Position numbers and translations under genes: made by a program | The notes under the pieces: model-generated | Told to the model about the DNA's origin: nothing | What the model saw: only the letters and a program-made list of their open reading frames with translations | Database searches by the model: none | From: Acinetobacter nosocomialis NIPH 2119 | GTDB taxonomy: Bacteria; Pseudomonadota; Gammaproteobacteria; Pseudomonadales; Moraxellaceae | Assembly: GCF_000368085.1 (NCBI RefSeq) | Contig: NZ_KB849239.1 | Span: 1,453,714 to 1,517,713, forward strand | DNA length: 64,000 nt | Direction of reading: 5' to 3' | Shown: positions 17,334 to 26,141 of the stretch, one piece after another | Layout: each line of letters starts with the position of its first letter | Position numbering within the stretch: the first letter of the stretch is position 1

Positions 17334-18800
17334 TTAGTCAATTACTGGTGAATTACTGAGAGAAAGTTCTGGAGAAGATTCATCAATAACATCGACATCT
17401 TGAGCGGTAGGCTCAAACTTAATTAGCAGTCCAATCACAATTAAAGGAATAAACGCAAAGATAGAAATAATCAGGTAAACATCGGTTTTATAACCCGCCA
17501 TCCAGATTGGTAAAACAAACAAAGCAATTGCTTGAGCAACACCCGTTACCGCACGGTTAAAGCCGACCCCAACGCCACGAATCGAAGCAGGATAAGCCAT
17601 TGTTGGATAAACCATCATTTGTGCGCCGGGACCAAAGCCTTCCGCAAAAAGCCACAAACCGAGCATGCCAACTGCGGTGTAGAGTAAAAAGCTATTACCA
17701 GGCTCACCAATGAATGCCAAGGCAATGAGGGCAATAAACTGAAGTAAAAAACCCGTGAGCAACACATGACGAGATTTAAATCTGCTAGCAACAAATACGC
17801 CTAATAGTCCGCCTGTAAATGCAAACAATAAATTAAGCCCAAGTGTGGTGGTAATGGTCGTCAAGACATCGGTATGAAAGAACCGCGTTAAAATAGAAGG
17901 TAAAAAGAAAGCAATCGTCGTGTACTGAAATGCCACCGAAATATGAATCACAATTGCCACAATAGTTCTTGGCAAATAGGTTTTATTAAATAAAACAGCA
18001 AAACCCTCACGCTTTTTCTTTTCAGCAGTTCTTTCTACTTTTTCAACTGTAGCGACTGCATGAATTGCATAAGACTCTTGTAGAACTTGAGCTGCGCCTT
18101 TTAAATCGCCTTGATTCGCAAGCCAAATGGGTGACTCAGTTAAATATTTACCCCGAATAAAAATAATGAGTAACGCTGGCACTGCTCCAAAAATTAAAGA
18201 TGCTCGCCATAACCAGTTACTATGCTCAGGGGGTAAAAGAAAATAAAGCGCCAGAACTAGGCCAAAACACACCGAAGAAGCGGCATACCACATTGGGCAC
18301 CATGCGGCTAAACGCGCTGCCTTATTGCTACTACCGTTAAATTTGGAAAACTCAGATAAGTAGGACATTGCCACAGGCAGATCAATCCCCACACTAATTC
18401 CCATAATAAATCTGGCTAAAATCAAAACCCATACATTTGGTGCAAAGCCTGCGACAATTGCCGCAATGACAAAGAGCACCATGTCCGCCATAAAGACTCG
18501 ATAACGGCCAATTTTATCTGTCAGCCAACCACCAATCAGGTTCCCCACAATGGTTCCGCAGACAATTGCTGAAGCCACCACACCAGTCATAACAGGGCTT
18601 AAAGAAAACTCTGAGATGACTTGCTCAATACCGAAAGAGAGCGTTGTTAAATCATAGGCATCAATAAACACCCCAATTAGTGCCAACCAAATAACTTTAT
18701 TCGATTTGCCCTTCCCTGCAAATTTTGAAATTAATTGTGAAACATCATCGGAAGATTTAATTTCATAACGGTGGTTATGATCGAGTTCTTGTGTGTTCAC
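17334..18800 (-). CDS. MFS transporter (sugar/aromatic-acid porter type)
   Basis: A 488-residue major facilitator with 12 predicted segments. The loop 2-3 signature is visible in GGWLTDKIGRYRV and the 8-9 loop in the second half is VFVASRFKSRHVLL. Polar tails of about 30 residues flank the membrane core. The start is GTG at 18800, with AGGA eight bases upstream. It lies between the tau/porin block and the flavin monooxygenase genes on the same strand as the latter, but a terminator-like hairpin at 18944-18978 separates them. A role in sulfonate or organosulfur uptake is guesswork from position. Confidence 0.85.
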   Translation of the reverse strand: MNTQELDHNHRYEIKSSDDVSQLISKFAGKGKSNKVIWLALIGVFIDAYDLTTLSFGIEQVISEFSLSPVMTGVVASAIVCGTIVGNLIGGWLTDKIGRYRVFMADMVLFVIAAIVAGFAPNVWVLILARFIMGISVGIDLPVAMSYLSEFSKFNGSSNKAARLAAWCPMWYAASSVCFGLVLALYFLLPPEHSNWLWRASLIFGAVPALLIIFIRGKYLTESPIWLANQGDLKGAAQVLQESYAIHAVATVEKVERTAEKKKREGFAVLFNKTYLPRTIVAIVIHISVAFQYTTIAFFLPSILTRFFHTDVLTTITTTLGLNLLFAFTGGLLGVFVASRFKSRHVLLTGFLLQFIALIALAFIGEPGNSFLLYTAVGMLGLWLFAEGFGPGAQMMVYPTMAYPASIRGVGVGFNRAVTGVAQAIALFVLPIWMAGYKTDVYLIISIFAFIPLIVIGLLIKFEPTAQDVDVIDESSPELSLSNSPVID

Positions 18801-18943
18801 TTAATAATTCCTGTATTTTAATCACAGAAACAAAATAATGATTATTCGCACCATACAAAAACAAATTAATCTGATGTTTTAATCTAAATTATAGAATTAT
18901 CTTTTCATTATTAACTCAGAAGTAAAACCGATATAAAAAGACA

Positions 18944-18978
18944 AAATAAATAGCTGGTATTTAACCAACTATTTATTT
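18944..18978 (-). terminator. Intrinsic terminator after the flavin monooxygenase gene
   Basis: AAATAAATAG pairs with CTATTTATTT, extended inward by TGGT/ACCA around ATTTA. It lies just downstream of the minus-strand monooxygenase stop. Confidence 0.75.
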
Positions 18979-18995
18979 AAAGACTTTCCAAAATA

Positions 18996-20387
18996 TTAAC
19001 TCGCCTCAGCAAGTTTTAACTCTTTTAGATTACGATATTTTGCACCACGATGATTTTCAGGCAAATATGGCCCAGCACCAAATAATTTTTCTCTTAATGT
19101 TCCTTGTGTATACGAAGTTTGATATACCCCTCTTTTTTGCAACTCTGGAACAATAAACTCAACCACATCGGCAAAGGTTTGATGAGCCAAAATATAGGCA
19201 AGGTTAAAGCCATCAACATCGGTATCTTCAACCCATTGCTGTAAAGCATCCGAAACGGTTTCTGCCGAACCCACCAATACTGGCCCATTACCGCCTAAGC
19301 TGTTCCAGTTTGCAATTTCTTCAATAGTCCAAACACGTTCTGGGTCCGCATTTACATAAGAATCTAGTAAAGATTGAATGGCATTGGTTTGAATATATTC
19401 AACTTTATCCGTTGGCTGGTATTGTGAAAAATCCACACCAGACCAGCCAGACAGCAATGTTAAAGCGCCATCGTAACTTCCATAGCTTTGATATTCTTTA
19501 AATTTAGCCTGTGCTTTTGCATCTGTTTCATCAGTGACAATCGACAAAAGTGCATAAATTTTAACTGAGTACGGGTCGCGGCCTTCTTGAACCAATTTCT
19601 GGCGAATGCCCTGTACCACTTTTTTAGTGGCAATTTTAGACGGCGCTGCAATAAATACACACTCGGCATTTTGACTCGCAAACTTCTGCCCACGTGAAGA
19701 TGCCCCCGCTTGATAAAGTACTGGTGTTCGCTGCGGTGATGGCTCACAAATATGGATGCCCGGTACAGTAAAGTATTTACCTTCGTGCTGAATTGGATGC
19801 ACTTTTTTATGGTCAGCAAAAATACCGCTTTCACGGTCACGAAGTACCGAACCTTCTTCCCAAGACCCTTCCCAAAGTTTGTAAAGGACTTCTAAATATT
19901 CATCGGCGATATCATAACGATTATCATGATTAACCTGAGTTTTTAGACCCAAGTTTTTTGAACCACTTTCCAAATAAGACGTCACGATATTCCAACCAAC
20001 TCGCCCTTTGGTTAAATGGTCTAGCGTGCTAATACGTCTAGCAAAAGGATAAGGATGCTCAAAGGAAATCGAAGTTGTGACACCAAAACCCAAGTGCTTT
20101 GTGACTGCCGCCATCGCTGGCACAATCTGTAGCGGATCATTGACCGGAACTTGCACTGCCCCTGTTAAGGCATGTTCGGCACTTTGATGATAAACGTCGT
20201 AAATACCAAGTACATCTGCAATAAAAATACCGTCAAAAAAACCACGCTCAAGAATTTGGGCTAAATCTGTCCAATATTCTAAATCTTTATATTCAACAGA
20301 TCGGTCTTGAGGATGTCGCCATAATCCAGGAGATTGATGAGCAATACAATTCATTTCAAAAGCGTTAAAACTAATTCTCTTAGTCAT
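18996..20387 (-). CDS. LLM-class flavin-dependent monooxygenase (DszA/NtaA/SnaA family)
   Basis: A 463-residue TIM-barrel monooxygenase of the nitrilotriacetate/dibenzothiophene-sulfone group, which uses FMNH2 from a separate reductase. Family features include the N-terminal SFNAFEMNCIAHQSPGLWRH, FFDGIFIADVLG, TKGRVGWNIVTS and the LYQAGASSRGQKFASQNAE segment that helps bind flavin. It would oxygenate a sulfur or amine substrate; no flavin reductase is in the window. The DszC/SfnB-like gene upstream on the same strand and the tau genes nearby support a role in organosulfur use. Confidence 0.87.
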   Translation of the reverse strand: MTKRISFNAFEMNCIAHQSPGLWRHPQDRSVEYKDLEYWTDLAQILERGFFDGIFIADVLGIYDVYHQSAEHALTGAVQVPVNDPLQIVPAMAAVTKHLGFGVTTSISFEHPYPFARRISTLDHLTKGRVGWNIVTSYLESGSKNLGLKTQVNHDNRYDIADEYLEVLYKLWEGSWEEGSVLRDRESGIFADHKKVHPIQHEGKYFTVPGIHICEPSPQRTPVLYQAGASSRGQKFASQNAECVFIAAPSKIATKKVVQGIRQKLVQEGRDPYSVKIYALLSIVTDETDAKAQAKFKEYQSYGSYDGALTLLSGWSGVDFSQYQPTDKVEYIQTNAIQSLLDSYVNADPERVWTIEEIANWNSLGGNGPVLVGSAETVSDALQQWVEDTDVDGFNLAYILAHQTFADVVEFIVPELQKRGVYQTSYTQGTLREKLFGAGPYLPENHRGAKYRNLKELKLAEAS

Positions 20388-20567
20388 AAAATAACAACCA
20401 GCATTTTATTTAATTCTTATACTAAAGCAATTTTTATATTTTCTTTATAATATATACCCCAAACAAAATACGATTTTATTCTAATAGATTTTTATAATTT
20501 AATTAAAACAATAAAAATAATATTAAGCCACTAAAAATAGCAGCTTAATATCTACAATTATCAATTA

Positions 20568-21860
20568 TTATTTAGCAACATTCCCTATTCGCCATTGATA
20601 CGGTGGTAATGTGCCGTTCACACTAAAATCACCAATAATTCGATTTTTAAATACTCTCGGGTTATGTGAAGCTAAAGTCCGCACATTACGCCAGTACCGA
20701 TCTAAACTTAAATCTTTATCTGTTGCGGAAGCACCCAAAGCGTCAAATAAAATTGTAGAAGCATTTAAAATTAAATCAGTAATGACCGTTTGAGACTGCG
20801 CACTTTCAAGCTCGGCAAGTGCATTTTGTTCTTCTTCAAGCTGTTCATTATTTTGAAATGCAGCCAAATAAGCACGCTGTAAGCTTTGTGCAACTTTTTC
20901 AACAATCGCTCCTGCACTGTAAGCTGCGCCACGAATTTGTCCTACGACTTGTAAAATTTGCGGATCTTGTTTTACAAATTGAGCATTTGCATGCGTGTAG
21001 TTTCGGGTACGTTTTGCTACAGCTTGAGAAACATCATAGGTTGCAGCACGCCCTAGACCTGTAATGATTGCCAGTTGGACCAGTTGATAATAAGCCGCTG
21101 AATATTTAAAACGGTCATCATCAGGTAAAATTTCAGCTTCATCGACCAATACATCATGGAAATATGCCGTACCACTTGCAGTGAGCTGCTGTCCAAAGCC
21201 ATTCCAGTCATCGACAATTTCGACACCTTCATCTTCACGGCGAACAACAACTGAGCCAGACTCTCCTTTTAAATCTGTTACCCCAACATCCACCCAGTCT
21301 GCATATAGACTCCCTGTGGTGTAGTATTTTTTGCCTTTAACGCGAATTTTTCCGTCACTATCTCGATATAAGTGCGTTTCAAACTGATCGATTGACTCTT
21401 TGCCGCCTTCAGACCATGCACTACCGACAGTTTCCCCATTGGCAATTCGGCTCAGCCAACGCTGCTGAAACGCTTTATCTTTACTTACCAAGACATCCTC
21501 AGTAAAACCAAAATGCACACGCAAAGCTTGCGGTAAGTTTGAGTCGGCCTCTGCAAGTTCAATAAGCAATGCAAATAGTTCAGGAATAGTTGCATCAAAA
21601 CCACCATGAGCTTTTGGAAGTCGTAATCGTGTAAAACCAATATCTTTGAGCCACTGGAGTTGTTCATATGGCAAAATATGCTGCTGCTCACGGATTAAAG
21701 CCCCTTCTTTAATACGGGCAAACGTCGGTCTGAAGTTACTTGCCAATTCATCATACCGTGGTGACGGTCCTTCACCCCATACCCGCGAAATGATAGAAGC
21801 CTGGCTCAGTGCAGCGTGAGTTAATGAACCGAGATGATGCTCAAAATTTAAATTTGTCAT
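20568..21860 (-). CDS. Acyl-CoA dehydrogenase-fold flavin monooxygenase (DszC/SfnB-like)
   Basis: A 430-residue protein of the acyl-CoA dehydrogenase superfamily. It has the N-terminal helical domain (LQWLKDIGFTRLRLPKAHGG), the central beta-domain (VGSAWSEGGKE, YYTTGSLYADW) and the C-terminal helical bundle. The acyl-CoA dehydrogenase catalytic glutamate context is not apparent. The sequence fits the DszC/SfnB group of flavin-dependent oxygenases used in sulfur acquisition. It lies 180 bp upstream of the LLM monooxygenase on the same strand and probably works in the same pathway. No DszB-like desulfinase is present, so full dibenzothiophene desulfurisation is not claimed. Confidence 0.85.
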   Translation of the reverse strand: MTNLNFEHHLGSLTHAALSQASIISRVWGEGPSPRYDELASNFRPTFARIKEGALIREQQHILPYEQLQWLKDIGFTRLRLPKAHGGFDATIPELFALLIELAEADSNLPQALRVHFGFTEDVLVSKDKAFQQRWLSRIANGETVGSAWSEGGKESIDQFETHLYRDSDGKIRVKGKKYYTTGSLYADWVDVGVTDLKGESGSVVVRREDEGVEIVDDWNGFGQQLTASGTAYFHDVLVDEAEILPDDDRFKYSAAYYQLVQLAIITGLGRAATYDVSQAVAKRTRNYTHANAQFVKQDPQILQVVGQIRGAAYSAGAIVEKVAQSLQRAYLAAFQNNEQLEEEQNALAELESAQSQTVITDLILNASTILFDALGASATDKDLSLDRYWRNVRTLASHNPRVFKNRIIGDFSVNGTLPPYQWRIGNVAK

Positions 21861-21978
21861 GTAAGTAAAACCAATATTGCTTTGCTTTTACCATAAAATA
21901 TTTATTTCACATGAAAACGATTATTTTTTTATAACAGTATTCAATCTTGATATAACACCAATTAAAAGCATGACAGCC

Positions 21979-22797
21979 CTAAGCGATCTCTTTCTTGGTA
22001 AGACTATGCTGACTTTGCAATAAGGTTTGCATATATTCTGAATAGACAGAAAGTTTTTCGAAAATATGCTCTGAATAAAACATATCATCGATTAAGTGCG
22101 TCATTTGACTAGTAGTAAAGGTATCGCATAGGCCGACCAGTGCTGCATTCATTTGCGCAAAATGAGCACATAACTGTACATATGCTTCATCTTTATTTTT
22201 AAATAATAATTTTCGCATATCCAACTGATCTACACCTTTTAGACCCTCATCTTTTACGACTTTTACCCAATGAATTTTTATTTTTAAGAACTGTTCAAGT
22301 TGCTTTAAAGCCTCTAAATCAAGCTCTAAATGGGTGATTAAAAAAACTGTAGAGATATCACTTCGACACAATGCTTTGATTAATTTTAAATAAATAAAGT
22401 CAGCTTCTCCCATCTCTATTAATTCTAAATCAAGATATATTTTTAGGCTTTCTAAAACTTCATCTATCTTAAATACGACCTTCTTGTCTGCTTGATAGTA
22501 TTTATTCAGAATAGTAAGCACAGGTGGTGTTGCAGGTGTTGTATAAATAGCAGCCTTGTTTAAGTTCGCAAAAATAAATGGCGAGAATAGATAAGCCAGA
22601 CTACTTTGCTGTGGCTCAATATGCGACTGAATTAAATACACGATTTGAGTTTTAGAAAAATCCCTGAGTACTTTCGCTCTAAGTAGGGTTGCTTCAAGAT
22701 TCACATAAGACTGTTCCAACTGATCTACTACCGAAGTGGAAATAGTCTGATTTTTAATAATTTTATGAATGATATTCAGTTGAGATGTGATAAACAT
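21979..22797 (-). CDS. Hypothetical protein of unknown function
   Basis: I do not recognise this 272-residue protein. It appears soluble and mostly helical, rich in leucine, lysine and glutamate, without a signal peptide, membrane segment or catalytic motif I can name. A GGATG sequence lies before the ATG. The central part alternates hydrophobic strands (ISTVFLITHLELD) with acidic helices, which could be a Rossmann-like or receiver-like core; this is weak. It is the next gene upstream of the DszC-like gene on the same strand, about 118 bp away, and precedes a long gap. Codon use looks like its neighbours. Confidence 0.75.
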   Translation of the reverse strand: MFITSQLNIIHKIIKNQTISTSVVDQLEQSYVNLEATLLRAKVLRDFSKTQIVYLIQSHIEPQQSSLAYLFSPFIFANLNKAAIYTTPATPPVLTILNKYYQADKKVVFKIDEVLESLKIYLDLELIEMGEADFIYLKLIKALCRSDISTVFLITHLELDLEALKQLEQFLKIKIHWVKVVKDEGLKGVDQLDMRKLLFKNKDEAYVQLCAHFAQMNAALVGLCDTFTTSQMTHLIDDMFYSEHIFEKLSVYSEYMQTLLQSQHSLTKKEIA

Positions 22798-23451
22798 TTT
22801 TTAACATCCAAGCTATTTTAGAAGCGCTACACTTACACTTAGGTCTTTAAGAAACACGCAGCAACCGGACCCTACGCAAAACAACAATGGAAATAGAAAA
22901 GAAGAACATAATCATGTGCTTAAATAAAATCTAAAGCAGCGTTCACATTGAGTCTTGAAAGTTGGTTTAGGTCGACGGTAAATCCTGTTCATTTTTATTC
23001 TGAACTTTAGAGGACTTAATATGTAGCTACAGATGATTGAAAAAAAACTATAGCACACCTTCGAAACCATACTGAACTGTTATAGTTTTATAAAAAATTT
23101 CTGTATCTACATATACAAATAGAGCGAGTGCATGATTAAGAAAACTTCTTAAGGTAGGTAGTTTTCATGAGACGATCTATTGCATATCGCCAGATATTTC
23201 ATCAATGTTTCAATGCAACATGCATTTTTACAAATGCAACATCAAGCATAAACTTTGCTAACAGATTGAAAACAATCAATCGCCCTATTCTATTGAAATA
23301 TCAAGCAATTATATTGCTTTACCCTGTTGGCATTTTACTTGCTAAGAACATTTATCACAGAAGTAAGTTTAATCGCCAGAGTACTTTTTTGCCTGAAAAT
23401 AAGTATTTAACTCATTCAATCATCATCAGCTAGTTCACAGGGGGAAAGTTT
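22798..23451. other. Long intergenic region before cytochrome bd genes
   Basis: This 650-base AT-rich region has only one weak open frame (23167-23433). It contains a perfect nine-base inverted repeat AAAACTATA / TATAGTTTT at 23044-23089 with a 28-base loop, possibly an operator pair. A similar CTATAGTTTTA stands about 30 bases before the LysR gene at 27661. The oxidase promoter should be here. No riboswitch or tRNA was recognised. Confidence 0.4.
23167..23433 (+). CDS. Doubtful small open frame upstream of cytochrome bd
   Basis: An 88-residue frame preceded by AAGGTAGG about eight bases before the ATG and ending 18 bases before the oxidase gene. The protein is basic with one hydrophobic stretch (AIILLYPVGILLAK) and has no recognised family. 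The good ribosome-binding site is the only positive sign; composition resembles chance translation of AT-rich DNA. It could be a leader peptide for the oxidase operon. Confidence 0.2.
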   Translation: MRRSIAYRQIFHQCFNATCIFTNATSSINFANRLKTINRPILLKYQAIILLYPVGILLAKNIYHRSKFNRQSTFLPENKYLTHSIIIS

Positions 23452-24897
23452 ATGAGCCTCGGTCTAACCGCTCTAGAATTAGCGCGAATACAATTTGCTT
23501 TCACAGTATCCTTCCATATTATTTTTCCGGCCACATCCATCGGACTTGCCTGCTTTTTAGCAGTTTTAGAGTGGAAATGGTTAAGAACGCAAAACCCAAT
23601 TTATAAAGATCTATTTAAATACTGGATTAAGATCTTTGCCGTTGCGTTTGGTATGGGAGTGGTTTCCGGTGTCGTAATGAGCTATCAGTTTGGTACCAAC
23701 TGGAGTGAATTTTCACGAGTAGCCGGAAGTATTACTGGTCCTTTACTTACCTATGAAGTGTTAAGTGCCTTCTTCTTAGAAGCAGGTTTCTTAGGCATTA
23801 TGCTGTTTGGCTGGGGCCGTGTTGGTCCTAGAGCCCATTTCTTTGCAACGCTTATGGTTGCCATCGGAACATGTATTTCGATGTTCTGGATTTTATCGTC
23901 CAATAGCTGGATGCAAACACCGCAAGGTTTTGCCATCGAAAATGGCATTATTGTGCCAAAAGACTGGCTAGCTATTGTCTTCAACCCGTCCTTCCCTTAC
24001 CGCTTTGCACATATGGGTGCTGCTGCCTTCTTGGTTTCATCTTTATTGGTGGTGGGAACATCTGCTTGGCACTTGGTAAAAGGTCGTCGTGATGAATTGG
24101 TTAAAAAATCATTCTCGATGGGTTTATGGATGGTACTGGTGACTTCTTGTTTACAAGTAGTAATTGGCGATAACCATGGTTTAAATACTCGTGAGCATCA
24201 ACCTGCCAAACTTGCTGCGATGGAAGGTCACTGGGAAACCAATCATAACGAGCCTATGCCGCTACTGTTATTTGCCATTCCAGATATGAAAGAAGAACGA
24301 AATCACTTTGAAGTGGGTGTTCCATATTTGGGTAGTTTAATTTTGACTCACAGTTTAGATGGGCAAGTGACTGGCTTAAAAGAATTCGCACCTGAAGATC
24401 GTCCAAACTCGACCATTATTTTCTGGAGTTTCCGAGTCATGGTAGGTCTTGGCGTCCTTATGGTCACCTTATCACTCATTGCTCTTTGGCTGCGTAAAAG
24501 TGGAAAACTCTATGAAACATCATGGTTTCATAAATTTGCTGTAGTGATGGGGCCAGCAGGTTATGTGGCAATGCTGGCTGGATGGATTACTACCGAAGTA
24601 GGCCGTCAACCTTGGGTGGTATACGGCATTATGCGCACCAAAGATGGTTTATCGCATACTGTTTCGGCAGATCAGGTGGGTCTAAGTCTCTTTATTTTTG
24701 TGGTGGTTTACACCATCGTTTTTGGTAGTGGTATTTACTACACCTTAAAACTCATTAATAAAGGCCCTGTATTTATCGACACACCAAATATGGAAACAGG
24801 TGGCGTAGGTCACTTCAAAACACCGATGCGTCCACTTAGTGCAGTCGATGAAAATATTGACAGCAAACAAAACTCTGGGGAGAACCGTCATGATTGA
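23452..24897 (+). CDS. cydA: Cytochrome bd-type quinol oxidase subunit I (cyanide-insensitive type)
   Basis: A 481-residue inner-membrane subunit carrying haems b558, b595 and d and the quinol site. His22 in TVSFHIIFPAT is a haem ligand, and the family motif GWITTEVGRQPW lies at residues 377-388. Other landmarks are RFAHMGAAAFL and the DNHGLNTREHQPAKLAAMEGHW segment. The Q-loop between segments 6 and 7 is short, as in CioA oxidases, which are often cyanide-tolerant. The gene overlaps cydB by eight bases and is followed by a 44-residue accessory gene. It supports respiration at low oxygen or under sulfide/cyanide stress. Confidence 0.95.
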   Translation: MSLGLTALELARIQFAFTVSFHIIFPATSIGLACFLAVLEWKWLRTQNPIYKDLFKYWIKIFAVAFGMGVVSGVVMSYQFGTNWSEFSRVAGSITGPLLTYEVLSAFFLEAGFLGIMLFGWGRVGPRAHFFATLMVAIGTCISMFWILSSNSWMQTPQGFAIENGIIVPKDWLAIVFNPSFPYRFAHMGAAAFLVSSLLVVGTSAWHLVKGRRDELVKKSFSMGLWMVLVTSCLQVVIGDNHGLNTREHQPAKLAAMEGHWETNHNEPMPLLLFAIPDMKEERNHFEVGVPYLGSLILTHSLDGQVTGLKEFAPEDRPNSTIIFWSFRVMVGLGVLMVTLSLIALWLRKSGKLYETSWFHKFAVVMGPAGYVAMLAGWITTEVGRQPWVVYGIMRTKDGLSHTVSADQVGLSLFIFVVVYTIVFGSGIYYTLKLINKGPVFIDTPNMETGGVGHFKTPMRPLSAVDENIDSKQNSGENRHD

Positions 24898-25894
24898 TCT
24901 TTCTTTAATTTGGGTCGGTATTATCGGTTTAGGTGTTTTAATTTACGTGGTCATGGATGGCTTTGACTTAGGAATCGGGATTATGTTTCCCTTCATTAAG
25001 AATAGCCAAGAACGTGACGTGATGATGAATACCGTTGCTCCTGTCTGGGATGGCAATGAAACCTGGATGGTACTTGGGGGTGCTGGCTTGTATGCAGCCT
25101 TCCCTCTAGTCTATTCAACAGTTTTATCTGCGCTCTACCTGCCTATTATTTTCATGGTGATTGCCTTGATTTTCCGTGGAGTTGCTTTTGAATTCCGTTT
25201 TAAAGCTCATCGAACCAAACATCTTTGGGACTTAGCTTTTATTTGGGGTTCAGTTTTAACGAGCTTCCTCCAAGGGATTATTTTAGGGGCCTATATTCAA
25301 GGGATTAAAACGGAAAATGGTATTTTTGCGGGTGGCCCTTTTGACTGGCTTACTGCATTCTCCATTTTCACAGGTATTGGTGTAGTTGCGATGTATGCCA
25401 CTTTAGGCTGTGGTTGGCTCATTTTGAAAACTGAAAAAGGCTTGCAGCAACGTATGTATGAGCTTATGCCAAAGTTAATTATTGCGCTGCTTATTATCTT
25501 TGGTGCCGTCAGCTTATACACACCTTTAACACACCCTGAAATTGCAGATCGCTGGTTCTCTTTACCAAATCTGTTTTATTTTAGTCCTGTGCCTATTTTG
25601 GTCTTATTGTTTGTTGGCTTGATTTTATCGGCATGTAAAAAACAGCAAGACCACAAACCATTTATATATACCTTGGCATTGGTCTTCCTTGCCTTTACTG
25701 GTTTTGTAATTAGCTTATGGCCAAATATCATTCCACCATCAGTTACGATTTGGCAGGCGGCAGCGCCTCATTCCAGCCAGATGTTTGCTTTAGTGGGTGC
25801 ACTTATTCTGATTCCAATCATTATTACTTATACGGTTGTGTCTTACTGGGTATTCCGTGACAAAGTTCGTGTAGGTGATGAAGGTTATCATTAA
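24890..25894 (+). CDS. cydB: Cytochrome bd-type quinol oxidase subunit II
   Basis: A 334-residue integral membrane subunit. The signature LIYVVMDGFDLGIG near the N-terminus and VWDGNETWMVLGGAGLYAAFP are typical of CydB/CioB. The start at 24890 has GGGGAG seven bases upstream and overlaps the end of cydA, so the upstream frame extension is rejected. It forms the heterodimeric oxidase with subunit I. Confidence 0.95.
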   Translation: MIDLSLIWVGIIGLGVLIYVVMDGFDLGIGIMFPFIKNSQERDVMMNTVAPVWDGNETWMVLGGAGLYAAFPLVYSTVLSALYLPIIFMVIALIFRGVAFEFRFKAHRTKHLWDLAFIWGSVLTSFLQGIILGAYIQGIKTENGIFAGGPFDWLTAFSIFTGIGVVAMYATLGCGWLILKTEKGLQQRMYELMPKLIIALLIIFGAVSLYTPLTHPEIADRWFSLPNLFYFSPVPILVLLFVGLILSACKKQQDHKPFIYTLALVFLAFTGFVISLWPNIIPPSVTIWQAAAPHSSQMFALVGALILIPIIITYTVVSYWVFRDKVRVGDEGYH

Positions 25895-25908
25895 GGTACG
25901 GGGGTGTT

Positions 25909-26043
25909 ATGAAAAAGTTGTCAGTTAAACTCAGTCAAACCCAATGGTTTATTCTGTTATGGCTTGGTGGTTTTTTAGCCTTAGCTGTGATTGCAGGTTT
26001 GTTTAAAGTGATATTGATTTATGCTGCCCCTTACTTAAAGTAA
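25909..26043 (+). CDS. DUF2474-type small membrane subunit of cytochrome bd oxidase
   Basis: A 44-residue single-span membrane protein. It has a basic N-terminus, then QWFILLWLGGFLALAVIAG as the helix, and a second hydrophobic stretch ending YAAPYLK. It starts 14 bases after cydB behind TACGGGGGTG. The length, position and LWLGG pattern fit DUF2474 proteins found at the end of cioAB operons, analogous to CydX, which stabilises the oxidase. It is followed at once by a terminator, so it is the last gene of the operon. Confidence 0.8.
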   Translation: MKKLSVKLSQTQWFILLWLGGFLALAVIAGLFKVILIYAAPYLK

Positions 26044-26059
26044 ACCCATCCTTATAAAC

Positions 26060-26095
26060 AAATGCCGTTTGTAGATTCTACAAGCGGCATTTATT
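26060..26095 (+). terminator. Intrinsic terminator of the cytochrome bd operon
   Basis: AAATGCCGTTTGTA pairs with TACAAGCGGCATTT around GATTC, with one G-U pair. It lies 16 bases after the small accessory gene. Confidence 0.82.
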
Positions 26096-26141
26096 ATGGG
26101 TTCAGTGCATCTTTTATTTTATTCTTTCGTGCAGCTCATAC

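Noticed and set aside
18996..21860. Full dibenzothiophene desulfurisation (dsz) operon
   Set aside because: Only DszA-like and DszC-like proteins are present. The desulfinase DszB and reductase DszD are missing and the genes are spaced apart.
22798..23451. Riboswitch or tRNA in the gap before the cytochrome bd genes
   Set aside because: No cloverleaf or known aptamer core could be recognised by reading either strand.
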